Origin: Dyadobacter alkalitolerans DSM 23607
Lineage (GTDB): Bacteria; Bacteroidota; Bacteroidia; Cytophagales; Spirosomataceae
Direction: 5' to 3'
Assembly (NCBI RefSeq): GCF_000428845.1
Contig: NZ_AUAS01000001.1
Span: forward strand, 248,001-312,000
DNA length: 64,000 nt
Within the stretch, counting starts at the first letter, position 1, and the number at the start of each line of letters is the position of its first letter. Shown piece after piece: positions 17,910 to 26,635 of the stretch. The notes below the pieces were generated by a model that was not told the DNA's origin, ran no database searches, and saw only the letters and a program-made list of their open reading frames with translations. A program made the position numbers and the translations under genes.

Positions 17910-18443
17910 ATGAACATCCGCAGCACATTGCTGGCAGATCCCATACAATCCAAACGGCGTGCAACGGAAGTAGCTGCTTATGCCTGTCTGGATAGTACGC
18001 ATTTCCAGGAACTGATGAACTGCTTCCTTGCCAACGATTACAGGCTGGCACAAAGGGCCGCGCAAAGCGTAAGCATTGCCGTAAGCGAGCGCCGCGACCT
18101 GATCGCACCGCATATGGGCTCGCTCGTAGACCAGCTCACAAGACCGGACGTTCATGACGCGGTAATCCGCAACAGCGTACGCATTATGCAGGAAACAGAA
18201 ATTCCCGTTGAGCTGCATGGCAAGGTCATGGACGCTTGTTTTAGTTTCATTCAAAACAGGCAAATTGCAATTGCTATCAGGGCTTTTTCGCTTACAGTGC
18301 TTTACAATTTTTCAAAAATTTACCCAGAGATCAAGAATGAACTGGGCATAATTATTGAGGAGGCGATGGAGTTCGAAACGCCTGCATTTAGGGCGAGAGG
18401 AAAGAAAATTCTGGCTAACATTAAAAAGCAAAAGCATCCTTAA
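17910..18443 (+). CDS. Conserved hypothetical helical protein, possibly HEAT-like
   Basis: A 177-residue soluble protein made almost entirely of predicted helices about 15-20 residues long, for example FQELMNCFLANDYRLAQRAAQSV and DAVIRNSVRIMQETEIP. The repeating two-helix spacing resembles HEAT or ARM repeats, which usually mediate protein contacts, but no repeat is strong enough to name. There is no signal peptide or membrane segment. It stands between fumC (separated by a terminator) and a hydroxyacid dehydrogenase 45 bases downstream on the same strand. I do not recognise a specific function. Confidence 0.65.
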   Translation: MNIRSTLLADPIQSKRRATEVAAYACLDSTHFQELMNCFLANDYRLAQRAAQSVSIAVSERRDLIAPHMGSLVDQLTRPDVHDAVIRNSVRIMQETEIPVELHGKVMDACFSFIQNRQIAIAIRAFSLTVLYNFSKIYPEIKNELGIIIEEAMEFETPAFRARGKKILANIKKQKHP

Positions 18444-18488
18444 CACAGGTAAAAGTCTTTACTTTACTTCTTTAAAACAAAAAAGCAA

Positions 18489-19430
18489 ATGATCATATAC
18501 TGCTATTCCATGCTGGATGAGTCACTGAGAAACAACCTTAGTGAAGCACTGCAACCCCACCATACAGTTCATTTCCGGACCGAAACGTCCAGTGAGGAAG
18601 AAAGCCTGGCAGCATTTCGTACAGCAGATTATATCTTGGGCAATCCGCCTGTCGGCTGGTTTTCGGAACCAATGGATAAGCTGCAATTCTGGCAGCTGGA
18701 TTCCGCCGGATTTGACCAGTATGCTTCCGTAAACATCAAGGAAAGCGTCAAAACAGCCAACATGGGTGACTGGTTTGCACGCCCCTGCGCTGAATCCATT
18801 GTAGGCGGCGTTTTGGCATTGTATCGCGGCATCGACACATTAACCCTGCTTAAACAAAAATCAGAATGGATCGGCTCGAAGCTGAGAGGTGAGTTGAAGA
18901 TCCTTTACAAGCAGAATGTTGTCATTCTGGGTGCCGGGACCATTGGATTGTCGGTGAATACGATTCTCAAAGGTTTTGGCTGCACAACACATTTAATGGC
19001 ACGCACTTCGCCGGAGGCAGACCTGCATTCACAGGAAGAATTATTTGTAGAACTGCCATTCGCGGATCTGGTAATCAACACGCTTCCCGGAACTGCCCAG
19101 CATTTCGTAGACCAGACTTTCTTTTCCAAAATGAAAGAACGCAGCGTCTATGCCAGTGTCGGCAGGGGCAGCACCACAGACGAGGATGCGCTGATCGACG
19201 TGCTGCAATCTGGCTATCTGGATGGAGCTGTTTTGGATGTAACGGAAGTTGAGCCACTGCCGGAAGACAGCCCGTTGTGGAAATTGGAAAATGTTATTCT
19301 CACCCAACACACCGGCGGCGGGCATAGCAATGAGCATATCGGCAAGGTTGATTTGTTCCTTAATAACATCTTCGCAATCGAAAATGGTGGAAATATTGTC
19401 AACGAAGTGAACCTGCGTAGGGGTTATTAA
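18489..19430 (+). CDS. D-2-hydroxyacid dehydrogenase family protein
   Basis: NAD(P)-dependent oxidoreductase of the D-isomer family that interconverts 2-keto acids and D-2-hydroxy acids. The 313 residues show the Rossmann motif VVILGAGTIGLSVN near residue 140, GRGSTTDEDALIDVLQSG with the substrate-binding Arg region, LDVTEVEPLPEDSPLW with the catalytic Glu, and LTQHTGGG with the catalytic His. The N-terminal half is diverged. It precedes galK by 24 bases on the same strand, so it may be co-transcribed with galK-galM, though a role in galactose use is not obvious. Substrate unknown. Confidence 0.85.
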   Translation: MIIYCYSMLDESLRNNLSEALQPHHTVHFRTETSSEEESLAAFRTADYILGNPPVGWFSEPMDKLQFWQLDSAGFDQYASVNIKESVKTANMGDWFARPCAESIVGGVLALYRGIDTLTLLKQKSEWIGSKLRGELKILYKQNVVILGAGTIGLSVNTILKGFGCTTHLMARTSPEADLHSQEELFVELPFADLVINTLPGTAQHFVDQTFFSKMKERSVYASVGRGSTTDEDALIDVLQSGYLDGAVLDVTEVEPLPEDSPLWKLENVILTQHTGGGHSNEHIGKVDLFLNNIFAIENGGNIVNEVNLRRGY

Positions 19431-19454
19431 CCAAATATCAGATTAGTATTTTAA

Positions 19455-20633
19455 ATGCAAGATTCAGAAATAGTCAATAAAATAAAGGAAAAGTATTTCC
19501 AAAAATTCGGTCAGTCCTCAAAGCCGGAGCAAGTGAGAGTCTTCCGTTCGCCGGGAAGGATCAACCTGATCGGTGAGCATACCGACTATAATAATGGCTT
19601 CGTGCTGCCAGCCAGCGTAGATAAGGCCGTTTATTTCGTCATTGAGCCAAGGGAAGACGACCAGGTAATCCTGCACGCGGCAGATCTGGATGAAACTTAT
19701 TCATTTTCAGTCGAAGATCTTTCAAAACCAGCGCAATCCTGGGCACATTACCAGCTGGGCATTATTGAGCAGATTTATAAAAAGGGGTTAAAAATCGGAG
19801 GTTTCCAAACAACCTTCGGCGGCGACGTTCCGGTTGGTGCTGGCCTGTCCTCTTCTGCGGCGCTGGAATGCTGCCTGCTTTTCGCTTTGAATGAATTATA
19901 TGACCTGAATCTGGACCGGTTTAGCATTGTAAAAATGTCGCAAAAGGCCGAAAACGAATATGTTGGCGTGCAATGTGGCATTATGGACCAGTTCGCGTCC
20001 GCATTCGGCAAAGAAGAATCCGTAATCCGGCTCGATTGCCGCTCATTGGAATACGAATATTTCCCTTTCCCCATGCAGGATTACCTGCTCGTGCTTTGCG
20101 ATACCAGTGTGAAACATTCACTTGCCAGCTCCGAATACAACACACGCCGTCTGGAATGCGAAAAAGGGATTGCTATACTGCAAAAATATTACCCGGCAGT
20201 GCAGAGCCTGAGGGATGCAACGCCTGAAATGGTTGAGACACATAAAGATGAACTGGGCGATATTGTTTACCGGCGTTGCAAGTTTATTACCGAAGAAATC
20301 CAGCGCGTTCAGGATGCCTGCGATCTGCTTGTGGAAGGAAATCTGGTTGATTTTGGCAAAAAAATGTACGCAACCCATCAGGGATTGCAGCACGAATACG
20401 AAGTAAGCTGCCCCGAACTCGACTTTTTGGTTGACCAGACATTATCGGATCCGAACGTGCTTGGGGCCCGGATGATGGGCGGAGGTTTTGGCGGTTGCAC
20501 CATTAATCTTGTTAAAAAAGAGGCCGTCGATGCTTTTGAACATAAAATGAAGGCCGCATACCAGGAACAATATCAGATTGAGCTGCCTTGCTATAAAGTG
20601 AAAATCACCGCCGGCACAGGAGAGATCATTTGA
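19455..20633 (+). CDS. galK: Galactokinase
   Basis: Phosphorylates alpha-D-galactose to galactose 1-phosphate, the first committed step of the Leloir pathway. The 392-residue GHMP kinase shows the galactokinase signature GRINLIGEHTDYNNGFVLP near residue 38, the GHMP ATP-binding motif VPVGAGLSSSAALE near 120, and the C-terminal GARMMGGGFGGCTINLV motif. Length is standard. The stop codon overlaps the TTG at which the galM frame opens, so the two form an operon: GalM supplies the alpha anomer that GalK requires. galT and galE are not in this window. Confidence 0.96.
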   Translation: MQDSEIVNKIKEKYFQKFGQSSKPEQVRVFRSPGRINLIGEHTDYNNGFVLPASVDKAVYFVIEPREDDQVILHAADLDETYSFSVEDLSKPAQSWAHYQLGIIEQIYKKGLKIGGFQTTFGGDVPVGAGLSSSAALECCLLFALNELYDLNLDRFSIVKMSQKAENEYVGVQCGIMDQFASAFGKEESVIRLDCRSLEYEYFPFPMQDYLLVLCDTSVKHSLASSEYNTRRLECEKGIAILQKYYPAVQSLRDATPEMVETHKDELGDIVYRRCKFITEEIQRVQDACDLLVEGNLVDFGKKMYATHQGLQHEYEVSCPELDFLVDQTLSDPNVLGARMMGGGFGGCTINLVKKEAVDAFEHKMKAAYQEQYQIELPCYKVKITAGTGEII

Positions 20634-20674
20634 AACAAATTGCTAACTATCCAGACAAACCTTTAACCTTTCGT

Positions 20675-21814
20675 ATGAAAAAAATATTCGTTTTACTCAC
20701 CGCGCTGACGGGTTTTTATCTTTTCAGCTGCTCCAAATCAAAAAAAGAAGAAATGATCAGTACGATTTCGAAAGAGTCATTTGGCAAACTCCCCGACGGC
20801 CAGGAAGCAGATTTGTACACGCTCACCAATGCCAAAGGCATGACCGTGAACATTACCAATTACGGCGGCATTATCACCAAAATCATGGCTCCGGACAAAA
20901 AAGGCGAGTTTGCCGATGTGGTGCTGGGCTTTGATTCACTTGCTCCTTATTTAAAAGAAAATCCATTTTTTGGCGCCTTAGTAGGTCGCTATGGCAACCG
21001 GATTGCGAAAGGAAAGTTCACATTAGAAGGCAAGGAATATAACCTGGCCATAAACAACGGACCGAATTCCCTGCACGGAGGAAAAAAAGGGTTTGACAAA
21101 GTGTTATGGAAAGCAACAGAGATCAATCAGGACTCCGTTGTAGGCCTTCAACTGGAATATGTCAGCAAGGATATGGAGGAAGGTTATCCTGGAAATTTGA
21201 CAGTTAAAGTGGTTTACACATTGGATAACGACAATGCATTGAGCATCAACTACACAGCGACAACAGACAAGCCTACGGTCCTCAACTTAACAAACCACTC
21301 TTACTTCAACCTTACCGGCCTGAAGAGAGACATTCTGGATCACGAGATCATGATCGAGTCAGACAGCATTGTGCCGGTAGACGCCTCACTGATCCCAACC
21401 GGAAAGCTGCGTGCGGTAGAAGGAACGCCGTTTGATTTCAGAAAGTCTACGAAGATCAGTGCAGGAATCAACAAAACAGAAGACGAGCAGATTAAAAACG
21501 GCGGCGGTTATGACCATTGCTGGGTGCTAAAACGCTCTGAGCCAGGACTCATGCATTTTGCTACGGCAAAAGATCCTGAAAGCGGCAGGATTCTGGAAGC
21601 ATTCACAACAGAGCCAGCCGTTCAGTTTTACAGCGGCAATTTCCTGGACGGGTCACTTAAAGGCAAAAACGCAACATACACGAAGCGTTTCGGATTCTGC
21701 CTCGAAACAGAACATTACCCCGATTCCCCCAACCAACCCCAATTCCCCTCCACGGAACTAAAACCAGGAGACACTTACCAAACCACAACCAAATATCGGT
21801 TTTCGGCTAAGTAA
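20675..21814 (+). CDS. galM: Aldose 1-epimerase (mutarotase), lipoprotein
   Basis: Interconverts alpha and beta anomers of aldohexoses, feeding galactokinase. From ATG 20675 the 379-residue protein starts MKKIFVLLTALTGFYLFSC, a lipoprotein signal with the acylated Cys, so it is probably periplasmic rather than cytoplasmic. Family motifs are NYGGIITKIMAPDKKG, LVGRYGNRIAKGKF, NGPNSLHGGKKGFDKVLW, LNLTNHSYFNL with the catalytic His, GGGYDHCWVL, and FCLETEHYPDSPNQP carrying the catalytic-base Glu. The frame is open from TTG 20630, overlapping galK's stop, but that would put 15 residues before the signal peptide. Confidence 0.93.
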   Translation: MKKIFVLLTALTGFYLFSCSKSKKEEMISTISKESFGKLPDGQEADLYTLTNAKGMTVNITNYGGIITKIMAPDKKGEFADVVLGFDSLAPYLKENPFFGALVGRYGNRIAKGKFTLEGKEYNLAINNGPNSLHGGKKGFDKVLWKATEINQDSVVGLQLEYVSKDMEEGYPGNLTVKVVYTLDNDNALSINYTATTDKPTVLNLTNHSYFNLTGLKRDILDHEIMIESDSIVPVDASLIPTGKLRAVEGTPFDFRKSTKISAGINKTEDEQIKNGGGYDHCWVLKRSEPGLMHFATAKDPESGRILEAFTTEPAVQFYSGNFLDGSLKGKNATYTKRFGFCLETEHYPDSPNQPQFPSTELKPGDTYQTTTKYRFSAK

Positions 21815-21838
21815 CAGCAGTTGCTAAGAATCTAACCA

Positions 21839-21884
21839 AAGGACAATGACCACAGACCAGAACCGTCTTGAAGTCATTGTCCTT
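21839..21884 (+). terminator. Intrinsic terminator of the galK-galM unit
   Basis: AAGGACAATGAC (21839-21850) pairs perfectly with GTCATTGTCCTT (21873-21884), followed by ATTTTTTAG. It lies 24 bases after the galM stop. Confidence 0.78.
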
Positions 21885-21934
21885 ATTTTTTAGAATCTTT
21901 TGAGTAATTTTGACTAACACACTATGATATCGAT

Positions 21935-22201
21935 ATGCCTAAAATCCTGGAATATTTTAAAGTCATTGCTGCTGAGTATTTGTCTGGGTATAAAATCTTA
22001 GTCAAATTTAGTGATGGTACGCAACAGCTTGTGGACTTTGAAGATTTCTTCGTGTCTAACCCGCATCCGCAGCATGACCAGTTCAAAGTCAAAGAGCGTT
22101 TTAAGAATTTTAAGATAGAAAAAGGAACCTTGGTGTGGGGTGAAGATTGGGATTTGATGTTCCCTGTCGAACAACTCCATGCCGGATACATTGAAAATTG
22201 A
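21935..22201 (+). CDS. DUF2442 family protein
   Basis: An 88-residue protein with the DUF2442 pattern: AAEYLSGYKILVKFSDGTQQLVDFEDFF in the N-terminal half, FKNFKIEKGTLVWGEDWDLMF near the end. DUF2442 proteins are small, sometimes paired with DUF4160 toxins-like partners, but no such neighbour exists here. A TAATTTTG element at 21905-21912 could be its -7 promoter box. Its last codons run up to the start of the TrpF-like gene. Biochemical function is unknown. Confidence 0.75.
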   Translation: MPKILEYFKVIAAEYLSGYKILVKFSDGTQQLVDFEDFFVSNPHPQHDQFKVKERFKNFKIEKGTLVWGEDWDLMFPVEQLHAGYIEN

Positions 22202-22229
22202 TCTCAACGAACTAAATAAATACCCCACA

Positions 22230-22853
22230 ATGCTTACCAGAACAGTGAAAATCAGCAATGTTACTAATTTGTCCGATGCGCGTTATTGTGCAGGGATGGG
22301 TGTTGAGATGCTGGGTTTTTCGATTGACGAAGATTCTCCCAATTATATTTCTCCCAAAAAATTTGAAGACATTTGTTCCTGGCTGGCGGGCGTGAACCTT
22401 ATTGCGGAAACTGCCCAAACGGATCCTGCAAAGATCATCGAGGCACTGGCGCTGTATCCCGTACATTCCGTGCAAGTGGAATCACCCGGGCTCTTAAATT
22501 ATCTCAAAAGCGAGCTGAACCTGCCGCTGCTCCTCCGAATCAGCGTAGACCTTTACGAAGCGGGCGAAATCAGTTCTATACTAAGCCGTTACGAGGGAGA
22601 AGTTTCCCATTTCCTGCTCGAAAGCGATAACGAAGCCGAACTAACAGAAAACTGGATGCAAGTGCTGGGCAACCTGGCGGGCGAATATCCGATCCTGATC
22701 GGCTTTGGCCTGGACAATGAATATACAGTAAGCGCATTAACCGAGCTTTTCCCAAACATTGGCATTGCATTGCGCGGAAGCGAAGAAATCCGCCCGGGTT
22801 ACAAGGATTTCGGCTCCATGATGGACATTCTTGAAGCTTTGGAAGAACAATAA
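22230..22853 (+). CDS. TrpF-like protein lacking the catalytic residues
   Basis: The 207-residue protein follows the phosphoribosylanthranilate isomerase pattern: KISNVTNLSDARYCAGMGVEMLGF (family KICGITNxEDA...GADxxGF), SPNYISPKKF, and the C-terminal IGFGLDNEYTV and IALRGSEEIRPGYKDFGSM blocks, which match the TrpF phosphate-binding end. However, the catalytic cysteine of KICG is serine (Ser9), and the region expected to hold the general acid Asp and GGTG reads FLLESDNEAEL. It is therefore likely a TIM-barrel paralogue with another role, not a tryptophan enzyme. No trp genes are nearby. The frame extends to 22179, but ATG 22230 matches the family start. Confidence 0.7.
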   Translation: MLTRTVKISNVTNLSDARYCAGMGVEMLGFSIDEDSPNYISPKKFEDICSWLAGVNLIAETAQTDPAKIIEALALYPVHSVQVESPGLLNYLKSELNLPLLLRISVDLYEAGEISSILSRYEGEVSHFLLESDNEAELTENWMQVLGNLAGEYPILIGFGLDNEYTVSALTELFPNIGIALRGSEEIRPGYKDFGSMMDILEALEEQ

Positions 22854-22945
22854 GTCCCTAAAAAGTCCACTTATAAGTCAATAGTTAAACGCTTTCCTTA
22901 AAAAAACCCGCTCAACACGCCCTCCCGCCGATAATAATTTTCCGA

Positions 22946-22977
22946 TTTGCAGTATCTTGCATTACCTACTACCTTTG
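22946..22977 (+). promoter_or_regulatory. Bacteroidota-type promoter of the PspC/LiaF unit
   Basis: TTTG (22946-22949), a 20-base spacer and TACCTTTG (22970-22977) match the Bacteroidota consensus. The start codon of the PspC gene is 26 bases downstream. Confidence 0.65.
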
Positions 22978-23002
22978 ATTACAAATAAACGCTAAGCTAA
23001 TC

Positions 23003-23638
23003 ATGGAAAAGAAATTGCATCGCATACCTGACCACGCAGTTTTAGGAGGAGTTGCTTCCGGACTTGCCCAATATTTTAATATTGACGTTGTTATAGTTCG
23101 AGTATTGCTTGTTGTCATGCTGCTGCTCCCTATTCCACCCACATTCGGAATGACCGCATTTATATACATCATTCTATGGGCAGTGCTGCCAACAGGACCG
23201 GCCGGGACAATTTACACGACAAATACGTCATTCGATCCAACGCCTAACACGCCTTCCGACCCGGTTTGGGACAAGAAGAAATCCGATCAAACGGTGATGG
23301 TTCTGGGTGGTGTGCTGATCTTTTTCGGAGCTGTGATGCTGGTGGATGATTTCCCGCTTTGGTATCAGTTTAAACAATATTTCTGGCCCATCGTGTTGAT
23401 CGCAATCGGCGCGTTTCTGATCCTTCGCCAACGTGATAAAGATCATCATGGCAATACAACGGTGTATCCTACAACGCCTCCACCGCCAGTTGATCCCATT
23501 GCGCCAGATCCTGAACCACAGCCTTATACACCTTTTACACCATCATCCACAACAACCACGACCACCACGCATTTTCCAGAAGATCCTGAGGCCAGGAAAC
23601 CGGATGACGAGGATGATCAAGTGATTAAAGTGAACTAG
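23003..23638 (+). CDS. PspC domain membrane protein
   Basis: The N-terminal 65 residues form a PspC domain: KLHRIPDHAVLGGVASGLAQYFNIDVVIVRVLLVV, then a membrane helix pair. A second part (about 90-145) holds the LiaI/LiaF-type helices VMVLGGVLIFFGAVMLV and YFWPIVLIAIGAFLILR. The last 60 residues are a proline/threonine-rich acidic tail. PspC proteins act at the inner membrane in phage-shock and cell-envelope stress responses. It opens a three-gene unit with two LiaF-like proteins, which supports a role in envelope stress sensing. The combined PspC plus LiaI-like architecture within one protein is common in Bacteroidota. Confidence 0.85.
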   Translation: MEKKLHRIPDHAVLGGVASGLAQYFNIDVVIVRVLLVVMLLLPIPPTFGMTAFIYIILWAVLPTGPAGTIYTTNTSFDPTPNTPSDPVWDKKKSDQTVMVLGGVLIFFGAVMLVDDFPLWYQFKQYFWPIVLIAIGAFLILRQRDKDHHGNTTVYPTTPPPPVDPIAPDPEPQPYTPFTPSSTTTTTTTHFPEDPEARKPDDEDDQVIKVN

Positions 23639-23688
23639 TATACTGAGTTTAATATTCTTCGATTTAACACCATTAACCATACATAGCC

Positions 23689-23874
23689 ATGAACTTTCGA
23701 AACATTTTTTGGGGTGTTATCCTCATCATTGCCGGATCTCTTTTTTTAATTGAAGAACTGACTGCATTTGATTTTGGCCGCTTTTTCTGGCCTATTATCC
23801 TGATCACGACCGGCGCTCTTTTGCTTTTGCGTAATTATTTGAGTTCTGATATTTCCAACCGTTCAAACATTTAA
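23689..23874 (+). CDS. Small LiaI/LiaF-type transmembrane protein (DUF5668)
   Basis: A 61-residue protein consisting of two membrane helices with the DUF5668 pattern: FWGVILIIAGSLFLIEELTAFDFGRFFWPIILITTGALLLL. It repeats the helix pair found in the neighbouring PspC and LiaF-like proteins, and lies 4 bases before the latter. It is probably a partner in the same membrane complex. No enzymatic motif is present. Confidence 0.8.
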   Translation: MNFRNIFWGVILIIAGSLFLIEELTAFDFGRFFWPIILITTGALLLLRNYLSSDISNRSNI

Positions 23875-23878
23875 GACG

Positions 23879-24925
23879 ATGAAAAACTCACGCGGTATAG
23901 TTTGGGGTGGATTGCTGGTCATATTTGGAATGCTCTGGCTGCTTCGGAATATGAATCTCCTGAACGTTAATTGGGACGAGATTCTGCCTTACTGGCCTGT
24001 TTTACTAATCATTGCAGGCGCATTACTGATCGCCAAGGGCAATGAAGACAGGGGACTAGGAGGACTGATCGGCCTATTGATCACACTCGCAGTGTTTGGT
24101 GGCATTGTTAACAAAACGGACAAAGCCTTTGACCGGCACGCCGACAATTGGGATTGGAACTGGAACGACGACGACGACGATGACAGGAATTTTGGTTATA
24201 ACGACAACGACCACAATGATCATGATTCCGATAATCACGAGGATCGGGACGAAGATTACGAAAACGACCGTGATAACCGGGATGGCAAAAAGCCGATAAA
24301 TGGCAATTACAAGTATGAAATGGAGGATTTTATTCAAAAAGCCAATTTTCATCTTGAAGGCGGCGCCGGATCTTTCACATTGAACGGCAACACGCAGAAA
24401 CTTTTCGAAGCGAATACGAAGAGCACATTTGTTGGTTTTTTGTCAAACACATCCATTAACAAGCTTGATAATTCTGCGACTGTCAACCTTAAAATGGAAG
24501 AAGGCAATGTAAAGATCAAGAAAGGAGAAATCTCAAATCAGGCAAACATTCATCTGAATGAGCGCCCGGTATGGAACATTGACCTGGGCATTGGCGCCGG
24601 AAAAGGCGATTTTGATTTCAGCAATTATAAGGTTGAAAAACTGAAAGTAAGTACTGGCGTCGCCGATATGGACATTAAAATGGGCGATAAAATGACCACC
24701 TCCAACATTGATATCGAAGCGGGTGTCGCTTCCGTCACTTTGGAACTGCCCCGCTCAGTCGGTTGCGAAATGCATATGGATGGCGCTTTGAATGCAAAAA
24801 ATATGGATGATCTGGATAAAATCAGCAATGGGCTTTACCGTTCTCCCGATTTTGAAAGTGCTTCCAAAAAGATCATTATACACTTCGAAGGCGGTCTGAC
24901 CAGCGTCAATATCAAGCGCTACTAA
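23879..24925 (+). CDS. LiaF-like cell-envelope protein with aspartate-rich linker
   Basis: The 348 residues start with a DUF5668 helix pair and a further helix (about 8-80), then an extremely acidic low-complexity linker (about 95-140) rich in Asp, Asn and His, with a run of six Asp. The C-terminal half is a beta-rich domain like the LiaF/toastrack fold (LEGGAGSFTLNG, IDLGIGAGKGDFDFSNYKV, IEAGVASVTLELP). LiaF restrains the LiaRS envelope-stress system in Firmicutes; no LiaRS pair is nearby here, so only the fold-level likeness is claimed. The acidic linker could bind cations or cationic peptides (inference). Confidence 0.78.
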   Translation: MKNSRGIVWGGLLVIFGMLWLLRNMNLLNVNWDEILPYWPVLLIIAGALLIAKGNEDRGLGGLIGLLITLAVFGGIVNKTDKAFDRHADNWDWNWNDDDDDDRNFGYNDNDHNDHDSDNHEDRDEDYENDRDNRDGKKPINGNYKYEMEDFIQKANFHLEGGAGSFTLNGNTQKLFEANTKSTFVGFLSNTSINKLDNSATVNLKMEEGNVKIKKGEISNQANIHLNERPVWNIDLGIGAGKGDFDFSNYKVEKLKVSTGVADMDIKMGDKMTTSNIDIEAGVASVTLELPRSVGCEMHMDGALNAKNMDDLDKISNGLYRSPDFESASKKIIIHFEGGLTSVNIKRY

Positions 24926-24986
24926 GACGCCCAGAAGTATAGAAATGAATATCTTTGCAGCCTATCGCAACGATATTCATTTTTTT

Positions 24987-25706
24987 ATGCCTTTTAAAAT
25001 CACCTGCTCTCTGCTCGTTTTGCTTTTCGTATCTGGTCAAAGCTTTGCGCAAAAAGCAGAAAAAGAATCAGTTAAGAATGTAAAAATTCCAGCTATTGAG
25101 CACAAAATGATTGAGCAGGGATTGGTGGACATTCAAAAACTGGATTCGAGCATTAAAGTTGAGCTGAAATATTCGACCGTGGATAATTTTGTAGGAAAAG
25201 ACGTTTACGGAGACCTGAAACGTGCTTACCTGCAACCGGAAATGGCAAAGCGCCTCGTTAAGGCCAATGCGCTTTTAAGAAAAAGCCATCCGGGTTACAC
25301 ATTGCTTGTTTACGACGCAGCGCGCCCAAATTCCGTGCAATATGCATTATGGGATGCATTGGATAACCTGAAAATCCCTGCCAAAAACAAGAAAATGTAC
25401 GTCGCAGATCCAAAGATTGGCTCCAATCATAACTTTGGCTGCGCGGTGGACTTGACAGTGGTTGACGGAAAAGGAAAACCATTGGATATGGGGACCAAAT
25501 ATGATTTCTTCGGCCCCCTGGCCTATCCGCGCTCCGAGCAGGAAATGCTGCAAAAAGGCAAGCTAACTCAACAGCAGATCAGTAACCGCCACATTTTGAG
25601 AACCGCAATGAACCAGGCCGGTTTCAAAACAAATACAACCGAATGGTGGCATTTTGACGGCATGTCCAAAGCTCAGGCGCGTGCGAAATACGGCATGATC
25701 AAATAA
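24987..25706 (+). CDS. VanX/DdpX-type D-alanyl-D-alanine dipeptidase (M15)
   Basis: Zn-dependent D,D-dipeptidase that cleaves D-Ala-D-Ala. From ATG 24987 the protein has a cleavable signal peptide (ITCSLLVLLFVSGQSFAQ), so it is periplasmic. The M15D zinc motifs are SNHNFGCAVDLTVVD (His and Asp ligands) and EWWHFD near the C terminus (catalytic Glu and third ligand His); YDAARPNSVQ supplies the conserved Arg. In this setting it most likely salvages cell-wall dipeptide rather than giving vancomycin resistance, since no VanH or VanA partner is present. The frame extends to ATG 24945, which would place 14 residues before the signal peptide. Confidence 0.88.
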   Translation: MPFKITCSLLVLLFVSGQSFAQKAEKESVKNVKIPAIEHKMIEQGLVDIQKLDSSIKVELKYSTVDNFVGKDVYGDLKRAYLQPEMAKRLVKANALLRKSHPGYTLLVYDAARPNSVQYALWDALDNLKIPAKNKKMYVADPKIGSNHNFGCAVDLTVVDGKGKPLDMGTKYDFFGPLAYPRSEQEMLQKGKLTQQQISNRHILRTAMNQAGFKTNTTEWWHFDGMSKAQARAKYGMIK

Positions 25707-25707
25707 A

Positions 25708-26427
25708 CTATTCCTTCCTGACCGTGCTCCCGCCCGACGTTTTCTTGTCCACATTTGGGTTGCCTTTGTAGCGGACATTACTGGCGCCGCTCGCATCCAC
25801 TTTCAGAAATTCCGAAACGCAAACCCGGGCCGAGCTGGCTCCGGACAATTCTAAGTCCGACTCCTGGGCAATGAGATCAAATGCATCCAGCTGAGAGGCG
25901 CCCGAAAGGTCGCCATCGAGATATTTTCCTTCACCAAGCAGAAAAAGCTGAGAAGCCCCCGAAAGATCAAACTTAAATTCACGGCCGGAGCCCTCAAATT
26001 CCACCTTCGACGCACCTGATAATTCAAAATCAAGTCCGGGTAGATTTTCAAACCCAACCAATTTGGCCTTTACTGCGCCCGAGAAATTGACGGATTGAAT
26101 GTCCGGCATCGTAATGTCAATATACATCGGTTCGCGGCGGTTGCGATATCCATTTTTGTAACGCGCATGCAATTTCCCGTCTTCAACAAATAAATCGAGA
26201 TCGTCCAGATCATTGAGCTCGCCTTTTGCAGAAACAGAAAAAGAACTTCCAGCAATCACATTTACGCGAAAAGCATCGCCCATTTCCAGCTCGTCGAAAT
26301 TACGGAAATCGTACGTCCTGGTGCCTTCGCCACGTGGCGGAATGTCGTCCTGCGAATCGACGTAAACACAAGATTGGAAAACAAATGCGAGGAGCGCAAG
26401 CGTGAGGGAGAAAAATAATTGTTTCAT
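25708..26427 (-). CDS. DUF2807 (putative adhesin, head-GIN) lipoprotein
   Basis: A 239-residue lipoprotein: signal LFFSLTLALLAFVFQSCVYVDS with acylated Cys near residue 20. The rest is a parallel beta-repeat domain with recurrent SGAS motifs (ELSGASKVEFEG, DLSGASQLFLLG, DLSGASQLDAF, ELSGASSARVCV, DASGASNVRYKG), the signature of DUF2807. These proteins are common in Bacteroidota and are thought to face the periplasm or cell surface; their role is unknown. The stop codon is one base from that of the opposing VanX-like gene. Confidence 0.85.
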   Translation of the reverse strand: MKQLFFSLTLALLAFVFQSCVYVDSQDDIPPRGEGTRTYDFRNFDELEMGDAFRVNVIAGSSFSVSAKGELNDLDDLDLFVEDGKLHARYKNGYRNRREPMYIDITMPDIQSVNFSGAVKAKLVGFENLPGLDFELSGASKVEFEGSGREFKFDLSGASQLFLLGEGKYLDGDLSGASQLDAFDLIAQESDLELSGASSARVCVSEFLKVDASGASNVRYKGNPNVDKKTSGGSTVRKE

Positions 26428-26505
26428 AGCTAATAAATAAAATTTTAAAATATGGCTAATAGACGTTCACTGGCGTCTTTTATCCATGACATGTGAATTC
26501 TGGAA

Positions 26506-26544
26506 TCCCCCTATCCGAAAAAAAAATATTTTGTAATAGGGGGA
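26506..26544. repeat. Inverted repeat upstream of an ECF sigma gene
   Basis: TCCCCCTAT (26506-26514) and ATAGGGGGA (26536-26544) are perfect 9-base inverted arms separated by an A/T-rich 21-base loop, between the divergent DUF2807 and sigma factor genes. It could be a regulator site or a hairpin in the sigma gene leader. Confidence 0.5.
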
Positions 26545-26635
26545 ATCAGGCGGTTGGTTGTCTCAGTGAAAAGCGACTTAAACTTGGCAGCGACCGCTCT
26601 TCTTTATCGGAAACCATTAATCGACGGAGATTTTT

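Noticed and set aside
24168-24300. Low-complexity GAC/GAT-rich tract as a tandem repeat
   Set aside because: Units are not identical or regularly spaced; it is an aspartate-rich coding linker.
24987-25706. Vancomycin-resistance locus
   Set aside because: Only the VanX-type dipeptidase is present; there is no VanH, VanA or VanRS gene, so cell-wall recycling is more likely.
26461-26482. Hairpin AGACG...CGTCT as a terminator
   Set aside because: Only 5 paired bases and located upstream of both divergent genes, where no transcript should end.
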